DNA of 23,500 bases from UMGS1387 sp045541355 (GTDB lineage: Bacteria; Bacillota; Clostridia; Oscillospirales; CAG-382): contig JAZQIW010000012.1 of NCBI GenBank assembly GCA_045541355.1, positions 1-23,500 on the forward strand, read 5' to 3'. The notes beneath the pieces are model-generated. The model did no database searches. It saw only the letters and a list, made by a program, of their open reading frames with translations, and had not been told where the DNA came from. The stretch's first letter is position 1. Each line of letters begins with the position of its first letter. The position numbers and the translations under genes were made by a program. Shown in pieces: positions 1 through 6,249 of the stretch.

Positions 1-49
1 ATATTGCGTTTTTATTTAAACCTCGAAAGAAAAGTTCACAAGTTGAAAG

Positions 50-87
50 TTCTTTGCGAGCTTTCTTTCAAGAAAGCGAAAAAAACT
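50..87 (+). repeat. Dispersed hairpin repeat, copy 1
   Basis: A short inverted repeat (arms GCTTTCTT and AAGAAAGC at 60-77) lies between a TTCTTTGCGA segment and a GCGAAAAAAA segment. The same unit recurs near 13680-13725 (opposite orientation, with extra T/A in the runs) and near 17833-17864. It lies just downstream of the esterase gene that ends at 111. It has no T-run on the correct side for a standard intrinsic terminator, so I call it a repeat. Its function is unknown. Confidence 0.6.
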
Positions 88-110
88 GTTGTTTGTAACT
101 CTCTTTATTA

Positions 111-1220
111 TCAAAGAGAAAGTAAGTGAGACTTGAAGTAATCCATATAATAGAGCCAGTCTGTTCTTGAGAAGTAGTGCATACCGGGTCTAAGGTGATA
201 AGCGACATTACCGCTTGCGAAGCGTTCACCGACGAGGGGGAGTCTATCGGGGCAGACGAAGCCGACCTTACCGTTTTCTTCATAGTACTTACCTGTGACA
301 TAAGCGCACATATACTGATTAATCTGGTCTGCCCAGTAATCCTCCTGAGCCGAGCCATGATAGATATGTCTGGGATAAACGCCTACTGTAAGGAAGTGTT
401 GGTCACAGGGCATAGAAGTTTCATTATTTACATACTGATAGTAATTTTTACAGAACCAATATGGGAAATTCTTAGTAATATCGGCGATAGTTTCGGGTCT
501 ATCCACCGAGCGGGTGCTGCAGCCTTTATAATTCTGATGATTTCTTTCGAGGGCATCGCCTGCGCAGCCTGCATCATTTGAAAAGCAGAAAGCGAATCTT
601 TCATCAAACGCAGCGGTGATGATACTTGTTTTGCCGAGTCTTGAATGTCCGGTAACTGCAGCATTCTTAAGGTCAAGAACATCGGACAAAGCCGCGTGTG
701 CATAATCCATAACTCTCATTGCTGCCCACGCCCACATCATAAGCTTTCCCGGGTCGGTTTCAGACGTTCTCTCGCCGTTTTCATAAAGAAGTCCCGCAAG
801 TCCGTTAGTAAAGTCGCCGTCATCCATTGTCACATCGTTATAGCAAAAGGAAAGAACAGCAAAGCCATTATCAATAATTTCTTCAATGGGAAGATATCTG
901 TCGGGGACATCACCTCTGAAGTTTATCATTACAAAGAAGGGGTATTTCTTGCCCTTTTCTCCTTCGGGAAGAGACACGCTTACGGGAAAGGAGAAGCTCT
1001 TACCGTTATCAAGCTCTGCCGTAAGCTTTACCCTTTTGAGAGAAGCATTTCCCGCGCAGAAGCAGTAGTTAGGCTTCCATTCATCCTCCCAGGCAAGGCT
1101 GACAGGCTTATTGGGCAGATATCCGTAAATATGCTCCTGAACAAGCTTTAAACATTCTTCCCTTGTGTTTTCCTTTGGAAATTCAGGCAGATTATAGTCC
1201 TTAAGAAGTTCTTTTAACAT
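111..1220 (-). CDS. CE15-like (glucuronoyl/acetyl xylan esterase-type) alpha/beta hydrolase
   Basis: A 369-residue alpha/beta hydrolase. The nucleophile elbow GHSRLGK (residues 191-197, Ser193) followed by DERFAFCFSNDAG is the signature of bacterial CE15-like esterases. The later PCDQH, PRHIYHGSAQEDYWAD and YHLRPGMHYFSRTDW segments match the family's C-terminal half, with H342 or H348 as the probable catalytic His. Family members cleave glucuronoyl or acetyl esters in plant cell-wall glycans. I see no signal peptide, so the protein is probably cytoplasmic, which is unusual for CE15 and suggests action on imported oligosaccharides (inference). The start is set by AAGGAGG about 8 bases before the ATG at 1220; an upstream in-frame ATG at 1256 lacks this support. 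A minus-strand promoter at 1261-1289 drives it. The substrate cannot be told from sequence. Confidence 0.8.
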   Translation of the reverse strand: MLKELLKDYNLPEFPKENTREECLKLVQEHIYGYLPNKPVSLAWEDEWKPNYCFCAGNASLKRVKLTAELDNGKSFSFPVSVSLPEGEKGKKYPFFVMINFRGDVPDRYLPIEEIIDNGFAVLSFCYNDVTMDDGDFTNGLAGLLYENGERTSETDPGKLMMWAWAAMRVMDYAHAALSDVLDLKNAAVTGHSRLGKTSIITAAFDERFAFCFSNDAGCAGDALERNHQNYKGCSTRSVDRPETIADITKNFPYWFCKNYYQYVNNETSMPCDQHFLTVGVYPRHIYHGSAQEDYWADQINQYMCAYVTGKYYEENGKVGFVCPDRLPLVGERFASGNVAYHLRPGMHYFSRTDWLYYMDYFKSHLLSL

Positions 1221-1260
1221 AATTTTTCCTCCTTGGATATGCACAAAATTATACAATTAA

Positions 1261-1289
1261 AGTATAACAGCCGCAGGTACAAAAGTCAA
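1261..1289 (-). promoter_or_regulatory. Sigma-A promoter of the CE15-like esterase
   Basis: On the minus strand, TTGACT (1284-1289) is separated by exactly 17 bases from TATACT (1261-1266), about 40 bases upstream of the ATG at 1220. This is a near-consensus vegetative promoter. Confidence 0.8.
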
Positions 1290-1340
1290 GAATAATTACC
1301 TCAAAAAACGGGAAACCTACCCGTAAAAAGGAGGTATTTT

Positions 1341-2375
1341 ATGACCGATACAAGAAAGCCGAAAAGATTCAATTCAGGTATTCGGATTTCATCCGTCTGT
1401 GCCTTCGGCTCAGTCATGGAAAGCGAAGGGCCTTGCGGGAAATTGCTTGACGGAACGGTGAAGGACACTCCCGACGACGGCGAAACATGGGAAAAGGCAG
1501 AAAGCAGCATGATTTCAAGAACTGTCGGCCGTTTGCTTGAAAAGTGCGGCAGAAGTGACAGGGAAACAGAGCTTCTTTTAGGAGGCGACCTCATGAATCA
1601 ATGCACCTCCTGCGCCTACGGTCTTGAGGGCTTTGACATACCGTATCTCGGGCTTTACGGCGCCTGCTCAACCTTTGCTCTGGGCGTAATGACAGCAAGT
1701 GCCTACATCGAATCGGGCTTCTGCAGCAACGCCATAGCCTGCGCCAGCTCCCATTTCTGCACAGCCGAAAGGCAGTACCGCTTTCCCCTCAGCTACGGTG
1801 CCTTCCCTCAGGGCACGAGCCAGCACACCGTGACAGGCTGCGGTGCGGCATTTCTTGAAAAAGCCGAGGACAAGTCGGGCGGTGTATATGTAAGCGCAGC
1901 ACTTCCGGGCATTGTCATAAACCGAGGCATAACCAACGCCTCAAACATGGGTGCCGCCATGGCAAGTGCCGCCGCAGATACCATAATGAGATATCTCATT
2001 CATACACACACCCGTCTTTGCGACTACGACCTTGTGGCAACGGGGGACCTTGGAAGCATAGGGCTTGAAATGGCAAAGGACATTATGAAAAGCCACGGCT
2101 TTACGGATGAATGCGGCGTTATGTCCGACTGCGGCTGCATGATATATGACCTTAATGAGCAGGAGGTGTCCTGCGGAGGCTCGGGCTGCGGCTGCAGCGC
2201 CGTTACCTTTTGCTCATACATTTATGACAGGCTGATAAAAAAGCACTATAAAAGGGTGCTGCTTATCGGTACGGGTGCTATGATGAGTCCCCAGTCGCTG
2301 ATGCAGGGACTTTCAATACCTGCCGTGGCGCATCTTGTGGAATTTGAATCAGGGCTTTTGGAGGAAAGAGTATGA
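1341..2375 (+). CDS. spoVAD: Stage V sporulation protein AD
   Basis: 344 residues, the normal length for SpoVAD. The protein has a thiolase/KAS-like fold and is part of the SpoVA apparatus that moves dipicolinic acid into the forespore and releases it at germination. Recognisable segments are the N-terminal RFNSGIRISSVCAFGSVMESEGP, EDTWEKAES-like GETWEKAES, the GLYGACSTFALG motif, FPLSYGAFPQGTSQHTVTG, and the C-terminal GTGAMMSPQSLMQG-IPAVAHLVE end, all typical of the family. The start is fixed by AAGGAGG about 7 bases upstream of ATG 1341. The stop overlaps the next start in ATGA, implying coupled translation with spoVAE. spoVAC, usually directly upstream, is absent here: a divergent esterase gene lies there instead. 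No convincing sigma-G promoter was found in the 120-base gap. Confidence 0.96.
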   Translation: MTDTRKPKRFNSGIRISSVCAFGSVMESEGPCGKLLDGTVKDTPDDGETWEKAESSMISRTVGRLLEKCGRSDRETELLLGGDLMNQCTSCAYGLEGFDIPYLGLYGACSTFALGVMTASAYIESGFCSNAIACASSHFCTAERQYRFPLSYGAFPQGTSQHTVTGCGAAFLEKAEDKSGGVYVSAALPGIVINRGITNASNMGAAMASAAADTIMRYLIHTHTRLCDYDLVATGDLGSIGLEMAKDIMKSHGFTDECGVMSDCGCMIYDLNEQEVSCGGSGCGCSAVTFCSYIYDRLIKKHYKRVLLIGTGAMMSPQSLMQGLSIPAVAHLVEFESGLLEERV

Positions 2376-2722
2376 TGTATTTAAAGGCATTTCTTGTGGG
2401 CGGGGCGCTTTGCGGCATTGCACAGGTGCTGATAGACAAGACAAAGCTGACACCGGCAAGAATACTTGTTCTCTATGTGGTGTCGGGTGCAATTCTCACC
2501 TTTGCGGGAGTTTATAAGCCTCTGGTGGATTTTGCGGGAGCAGGTGCCACGGTCCCCCTTACCGGCTTTGGGTATTCGCTTGCCGAGGGGGTAAAGAAGG
2601 CGGTTGCCGAGAGGGGACTTTTCGGTGCTGTAACAGGCGGGCTGACGGCAACGTCGGGAGGAATTACGGTTGCAGTAATTTCGGGGGTTGTGTGCTCACT
2701 CATATTCAAGGTAAAAAGGTGA
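2372..2722 (+). CDS. spoVAE: Stage V sporulation protein AE (SpoVAE/SpoVAEb family)
   Basis: A 116-residue, strongly hydrophobic membrane protein with about four transmembrane segments: residues 1-20, around 30-48, around 60-75 and 92-112. Family marks are LVGGALCGIAQVLIDKTKLTPARIL near the N-terminus, PLTGFGYSLAEGVKKA in the middle, and GLTATSGGITVAVISG near the end. It acts with SpoVAC and SpoVAD in dipicolinate transport across the inner spore membrane. The start overlaps the spoVAD stop (ATGA); a second ATG follows immediately at 2375 and either could be used. The gene ends this short operon: the next gene has its own promoter and riboswitch. Confidence 0.95.
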   Translation: MMYLKAFLVGGALCGIAQVLIDKTKLTPARILVLYVVSGAILTFAGVYKPLVDFAGAGATVPLTGFGYSLAEGVKKAVAERGLFGAVTGGLTATSGGITVAVISGVVCSLIFKVKR

Positions 2723-2760
2723 CAAAGTATATTTTAAGACAGAAAAAAGCCTTGTTCCTC

Positions 2761-2792
2761 TTGACACGGACACGTGTCGGTGATAATATAAT
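2761..2792 (+). promoter_or_regulatory. Promoter of the folT operon with a palindromic operator candidate in the spacer
   Basis: TTGACA (2761-2766) is followed after 17 bases by TAATAT with an extended TG (TGATAATAT). A second -10-like TATAAT overlaps at 2787-2792. The spacer contains a perfect palindrome GACACGTGTC (2769-2778), extending to an 18-base dyad (2765-2782) with one mismatched pair. A protein bound there would block RNA polymerase. Confidence 0.75.
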
Positions 2793-2809
2793 AGCGTGGT
2801 TTATTTTCA

Positions 2810-2983
2810 GGTTAGAGTAGAGTGCCTGTGCGTCAAGTGTTGGTAAGACGGGGAGTTGCTTGCCAAACGAAAAGGGAAAACCCTTGCGGTCAGGCAGTCG
2901 CATCCCGCTGGCTGACATACGAAAGATGATGTATAAAGACAAAATCCTCCTGTATGTTTTCAGCATACACGGAGGTATTTTTT
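2810..2983 (+). ncRNA. Tetrahydrofolate (THF) riboswitch with expression platform
   Basis: The aptamer spans about 2810-2913. P1 is GGTTAG (2810-2815) with CTGGCT (2908-2913). P2 is TGCCTG (2823-2828) with CAGGCA (2891-2896). P3 is TTGGTAAG (2840-2847) with CTTGCCAA (2859-2866). P4 is AAGGG-AAAA-CCCTT (2872-2885). The conserved AGAGTAG after P1 and GCGTCAAGTGT between P2 and P3 match the THF riboswitch consensus. Downstream, CCTCCTGTATG (2946-2956) pairs with CATACA-C-GGAGG (2964-2975). This hides the folT Shine-Dalgarno and is followed by a T-run (2978-2983), so it could act as an SD sequestor, a terminator, or both. The position immediately before folT-folC matches the known regulon. Reduced folate would be expected to switch the operon off. 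Confidence 0.93.
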
Positions 2984-3544
2984 ATGCAAAGAAAAAGAAA
3001 AACCGACACACGCCGTCTTACAATCACGGCAATGATGATTGCGCTTTCGGTGGTTTTTGAAAGGCTTTTGCCGCTTATTGATGCACCGGAAATGAGACTG
3101 AGCCTCGGCAATGTACCCATTTTTCTCACAAGCATTGCCGTTTCTCCCGTATACGGGGCAGTGTGCGGCTTTGCGGCGGATTTTGTCGGATGTCTTATAA
3201 AGGGCTATGCACCCAATCCCTTTCTCATGCTTGCACCCGTTCTTACGGGTATTCTGCCTTACTATGCATTAAGGCTCTTGTCGGGTGTTCTGCATAAGGA
3301 TATGCCTCACCCTTTGTCGATAGCCCTGACCGTAGCATTTACAAATATAATCTCGGGCGCACTTGTAACAACCCTTGGTCTCAGCCTTCTCTACGGCAAC
3401 CCTTTTCTTGTTGTTCTTGTTCCGAGGCTTGCGACAATAACCCTCGGTATTGCCGTGGATGCCGCCTGTCTTTATCTTATTCTGAAAAGCGGCGTGCTGT
3501 CGCGTATACTTAAAAACGAAAGGAATGGCAAAATTGAACATTAA
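2984..3544 (+). CDS. folT: Folate ECF transporter S component
   Basis: A 186-residue integral membrane protein with about six hydrophobic segments, the size of an ECF S component. Segments recalling the FolT branch are ITAMMIALSVVFERLLP, MRLSLGNVPIFLTSIAVSPVYGAVCGFAADFVG, and the C-terminal LVPRLATITLGIAVDAACLYLIL. It binds folate outside the cell and joins the shared EcfA/A'/T module, which is not in this window. ATG 2984 is chosen because GGAGG (2971-2975) lies 8 bases upstream; that SD is inside the riboswitch expression hairpin, so initiation is directly controlled. The coding end overlaps the start of folC, consistent with shared use in folate uptake and retention. Confidence 0.93.
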   Translation: MQRKRKTDTRRLTITAMMIALSVVFERLLPLIDAPEMRLSLGNVPIFLTSIAVSPVYGAVCGFAADFVGCLIKGYAPNPFLMLAPVLTGILPYYALRLLSGVLHKDMPHPLSIALTVAFTNIISGALVTTLGLSLLYGNPFLVVLVPRLATITLGIAVDAACLYLILKSGVLSRILKNERNGKIEH

Positions 3545-4826
3545 CGAGGCTATGTCCTTTATTCATAAAACAGTATGGCTCGGCTCAAAGCCGGGACTTT
3601 CACGAACAGAACAGCTTCTCTCGCTTATGGGAAATCCCCATAAAAAGCTGAAGTTTGTCCATGTTGCAGGCACAAACGGCAAGGGCTCAACAAGTGCGTG
3701 TATTGCCTCGGTGCTTGAGAGTGCCGGCTATAAGACAGGTCTATATACCTCCCCCTACATCAACGTCTTCAACGAGAGAATGATGGTAGACGGCAGAATG
3801 ATAAGCGATGATGAGCTTTGTGAGCTTTGCGAATACATAAAGCCCTTTTCCGACAGCATGACAGAGGACCCTCCCACGGAATTTGAGCTTATTACGGCGC
3901 TTGCCATGGAATACTTCCACAGAAAAGGCGTTGATATAGTTGTGCTTGAGGTGGGAATGGGAGGAGAGCTTGACTCGACAAACGTAATCCCCTGTCCCGA
4001 GGCGGCGGTTATCTGCGCCATCGACCTTGACCACACGGGCTTTCTCGGAAACACCCTTGCTTCCGTTGCCTCGGCAAAGGCAGGAATTATAAAGAAGGGT
4101 GCGTGTGTTGCCATGTACGACACAGTTTCGGAGGATGTTCTTCGGGTAATGAAAGAAAAGTGCCAAAACGTCGGCGCATCTCTTCACATGGCCGGTTTTG
4201 ACAGGATAGAAAACGTGTCCTTTACCCCTGCGGGTACATTGTTTGACTTTGGAAATTATAAAAGCATAAGGCTGGGTCTTGCAGGCTCATATCAACCCAA
4301 AAACGCCGCCGTTGCAATTACGGCAATCGAGCTTCTCAGAAAAAGGGGCTACAACATTTCGGACAAGGCACTTTACGCAGGACTTGAAAGGGTACGCTGG
4401 CCGGGAAGATTTGAAATACTCGGTAGAAATCCCGTGTTCATCCTTGACGGCGCACACAATCCCCACGGCATGAAGGCGGCAGTCGAAAGCTTAAAGTCGC
4501 ATTTCATCGACAGAAAAATATGCTTTGTGGTGGGTGCCATGGCAGATAAAGACGTAAAGGGAATGATGGCAATGCTAATCCCGCTTGCAAAGCGTTTTAT
4601 AACGGTAAGACCTGACAATGTGCGGGCGATGGACAAGGATGAGCTTTGTGCGCTTATACAAGAGCTCGGCGGCTGTGCCGAGTCCTGTGACAGCATTGAG
4701 GCGGCAGTAAAATCGGCGCTGACGTATGAGGGAAAAGAGGGCATCGTCGCCTGTCTCGGCTCACTGTATTTTTCGGGAGATATAAGACGGGCATATAAGA
4801 AAATTACGGGTGAAGAAAATGTCTGA
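3534..4826 (+). CDS. folC: Folylpolyglutamate synthase / dihydrofolate synthase
   Basis: About 430 residues, normal for FolC, a cytoplasmic Mur-ligase-family enzyme that adds glutamate to folates using ATP. The P-loop GTNGKGST is at residues 46-53, followed by GLYTSPY, the Mg-binding EVGMGGELDSTNV region, AVICAIDLDHTGFLG, LAGSYQPKNAAVAITA, WPGRFEIL and DGAHNPHG, all diagnostic. I favour the TTG at 3534: GAAAGGA (3517-3523) is about 10 bases before it, while the ATG at 3525 has only 1 base of spacing, and the TTG gives an N-terminus (NINEAMSFIH) that matches family starts. The gene overlaps the folT end and runs into queG, so it is under the THF riboswitch. Confidence 0.95.
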   Translation: MNINEAMSFIHKTVWLGSKPGLSRTEQLLSLMGNPHKKLKFVHVAGTNGKGSTSACIASVLESAGYKTGLYTSPYINVFNERMMVDGRMISDDELCELCEYIKPFSDSMTEDPPTEFELITALAMEYFHRKGVDIVVLEVGMGGELDSTNVIPCPEAAVICAIDLDHTGFLGNTLASVASAKAGIIKKGACVAMYDTVSEDVLRVMKEKCQNVGASLHMAGFDRIENVSFTPAGTLFDFGNYKSIRLGLAGSYQPKNAAVAITAIELLRKRGYNISDKALYAGLERVRWPGRFEILGRNPVFILDGAHNPHGMKAAVESLKSHFIDRKICFVVGAMADKDVKGMMAMLIPLAKRFITVRPDNVRAMDKDELCALIQELGGCAESCDSIEAAVKSALTYEGKEGIVACLGSLYFSGDIRRAYKKITGEENV

Positions 4827-5604
4827 GACATACAAAACCGTAAAAGCTTTTCTCCAAAAAAACAGCATTGAGGTTTTCGGGGCTTTAAGGGCAGAAAAGC
4901 TTAACATAATAAACAAGCGTCTCATGCCGGAGCTTACTCAGAGTGCCGTAATGTTTCTCATGCCCTACTATGTGAAAACACCCGAAAGCAGAAACATATC
5001 TCTCTATGCCGTCAGCCGCGACTATCACCTTTTCATAAAGGAGCTTGAGGGGAACTTTCCCTCTTGCGACGGGCACTTTTTCAAATTTTTTGCCGACACC
5101 TCTCCCATTGACGAAAGAAGTGCGGCGATAGATGCCCACCTTGGCTTTGTCGGACAAAACCGGCTTGTCATCAACGAAAAATACGGCTCTTATGTCTTTA
5201 TCGGAACAATACTTACGGATGCGCTCTTTGACGATGACGAATATGTGACGGGCGAAAACACAAAAAAGTGCCTTGGCTGCGGTCTTTGCAAAAGAGAGTG
5301 CGGATTTCTTTTCGGAAGACAGAGCTACTGCCTTTCGGAGCTTAACCAGAGAAAACGAGTTACCGACGAGGAGCTTAAGGTAATACGCTCTCAGCCCGTA
5401 ATCTGGGGCTGTGATATGTGTCAGCAGGTCTGTCCTCATAACAGAGACATTCCCGAAACGCCCATTGAATTTTTCAGAAAGGACAGGCTTTTCAGAATAG
5501 ATTTTCGCCTCATACAAGACATGAGCGACGAGGAGTTTTCCCATCGTGCCTATTCCTGGAGAGGAAAAGGGGTACTTCTCAGAAATCTCGGCGAGGATGA
5601 GTAA
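4819..5604 (+). CDS. queG: Epoxyqueuosine reductase, short form
   Basis: 261 residues. QueG reduces epoxyqueuosine to queuosine in tRNA using cobalamin and two 4Fe-4S clusters. Cluster cysteines are clear: CLGCGLCKRECG (Cys151, 154, 157, 161) and CDMCQQVCPHN (Cys198, 201, 205), with another conserved Cys171. The catalytic-region motif DTSPIDER begins at Asp93, and HLGFVGQNRLVINEKYGSYVFIGTIL is the family core. It is shorter than the E. coli enzyme and lacks a C-terminal HEAT-repeat extension, as in other clostridial forms. ATG 4819 is chosen over GTG 4810 because GGGTGA lies about 6 bases upstream of it. The gene overlaps folC by 8 bases, so expression is probably coupled to the folate operon. 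Confidence 0.92.
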   Translation: MSETYKTVKAFLQKNSIEVFGALRAEKLNIINKRLMPELTQSAVMFLMPYYVKTPESRNISLYAVSRDYHLFIKELEGNFPSCDGHFFKFFADTSPIDERSAAIDAHLGFVGQNRLVINEKYGSYVFIGTILTDALFDDDEYVTGENTKKCLGCGLCKRECGFLFGRQSYCLSELNQRKRVTDEELKVIRSQPVIWGCDMCQQVCPHNRDIPETPIEFFRKDRLFRIDFRLIQDMSDEEFSHRAYSWRGKGVLLRNLGEDE

Positions 5605-5605
5605 A

Positions 5606-6100
5606 ATGGACTACGAAATTATACGTTCCGCACGCAAAACCCTTGCAATTGAAATAACAAGAGACGCACGAGTTGTTGTTCGTGCGCCCCTTAAATGTCC
5701 GTTATCCAAAATACAGCTCTTTGTCGAAAACCATTCGTCATGGATAGAAAAGCATCTTGAAAAAGCCAAAGCAGAATCACAAAAGAAAACTCTGTCGAAG
5801 CAAGAAACAGAGCTTCTTCGCCAAAGGGCAAAAAGCATAATCCCCAAAAAAGTCGAGTACTATTCAAGCCTTATGGGGCTTTATCCCACAGGCATTAAAA
5901 TCACCTCGGCAAAAAGCCGATACGGCAGCTGCAGTGCAAAAAACTCCCTTTGCTTTTCGCTTTATCTTATGCTGGAAAGCGATGAGTTTATAAACTATGT
6001 GGTAGTCCATGAGCTGTCACACATAAAATACAAAAACCATTCAAAGGAATTTCATGCCTTTTGCTCCCGGTTTGCCCAAAATCCAAAAAAGACCCATTGA
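5606..6100 (+). CDS. YgjP-like (DUF45/SprT-like) zinc metalloprotease
   Basis: 164 residues. The HExxH zinc site is HELSH (residues 135-139) with a third likely ligand His145 in KNHSKEF. The preceding KSRYGSCSAKNSLCFSLYLML corresponds to the family's WGSCS segment with Trp replaced by Tyr. The N-terminus MDYEIIRSARKTLAIEI is typical of DUF45. GAGG at 5593-5596 supports ATG 5606; ATG 5597 is directly adjacent to that SD and unlikely. The C-terminus (FAQNPKKTH) stops soon after the third ligand, a few residues earlier than many relatives, and the stop coincides with the -35 box of the next promoter. A mild C-terminal truncation is possible. It is the last gene of the folT-folC-queG run; its cellular role is unknown. 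Confidence 0.85.
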   Translation: MDYEIIRSARKTLAIEITRDARVVVRAPLKCPLSKIQLFVENHSSWIEKHLEKAKAESQKKTLSKQETELLRQRAKSIIPKKVEYYSSLMGLYPTGIKITSAKSRYGSCSAKNSLCFSLYLMLESDEFINYVVVHELSHIKYKNHSKEFHAFCSRFAQNPKKTH

Positions 6101-6125
6101 CTTTTTGAAAACTATATGCTATAAT
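6097..6125 (+). promoter_or_regulatory. Strong sigma-A promoter of the Abi leader RNA
   Basis: TTGACT (6097-6102), 17 bases, then a perfect TATAAT (6120-6125). Transcription would begin near 6131-6133. The -35 box overlaps the stop codon of the upstream metalloprotease gene, leaving no untranslated gap between the two units. Confidence 0.88.
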
Positions 6126-6131
6126 TATATC

Positions 6132-6211
6132 AACCGTTGGGAGGCTCGGGTAATGCCTGTTACCAAATATCCCATTTGCGGGATGAAGAATGGTAACACC
6201 ATTCTTTTTTC
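6132..6211 (+). ncRNA. Structured ~80-nt RNA upstream of the Abi gene (abiF-RNA-like candidate)
   Basis: Between the promoter and the Abi start codon lie three consecutive hairpins. H1 is GGTAA (6149-6153) with TTACC (6160-6164). H2 is ATCCC (6169-6173) with GGGAT (6180-6184). H3 is AAGAATGGT with ACCATTCTT (6186-6206), followed by T's and therefore an intrinsic terminator. AGGC (6142-6145) can pair with the H1 loop GCCT (6155-6158), an H-type pseudoknot topology, although the connecting loops are tight. TGTTACC (6158-6164) can also pair with GGTAACA (6192-6198), which would break both H1 and the terminator. A conserved RNA motif upstream of Abi_2/abiF genes is established; I place this RNA there by position and architecture, not by a covariance match. 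Confidence 0.7.
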
Positions 6212-6215
6212 TTTT
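6186..6215 (+). terminator. Intrinsic terminator between leader RNA and Abi gene
   Basis: A perfect 9-bp stem AAGAATGGT/ACCATTCTT with an AAC loop, followed by TTTTTT-C-TTTT. It would stop most transcripts after about 80 nt, leaving partial read-through or antitermination to express the Abi protein at 6250. Confidence 0.88.
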
Positions 6216-6249
6216 AAAGGCAAAAATGAGAGCAGAGAAGGAAATGCTT

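Noticed and set aside
1221..1340. Sigma-G/sigma-F promoter for spoVAD
   Set aside because: No pair of boxes with acceptable spacing was convincing; the ACGGG/CCCGT hairpin at about 1309-1325 is too short to interpret.
6190..6249. N-terminal extension of the Abi protein from ATG 6190 or 6226
   Set aside because: ATG 6190 lies inside the terminator stem, and the good GAAGGA site fits ATG 6250; the extra residues (MVTPFFFLLKAK) look like translated terminator.
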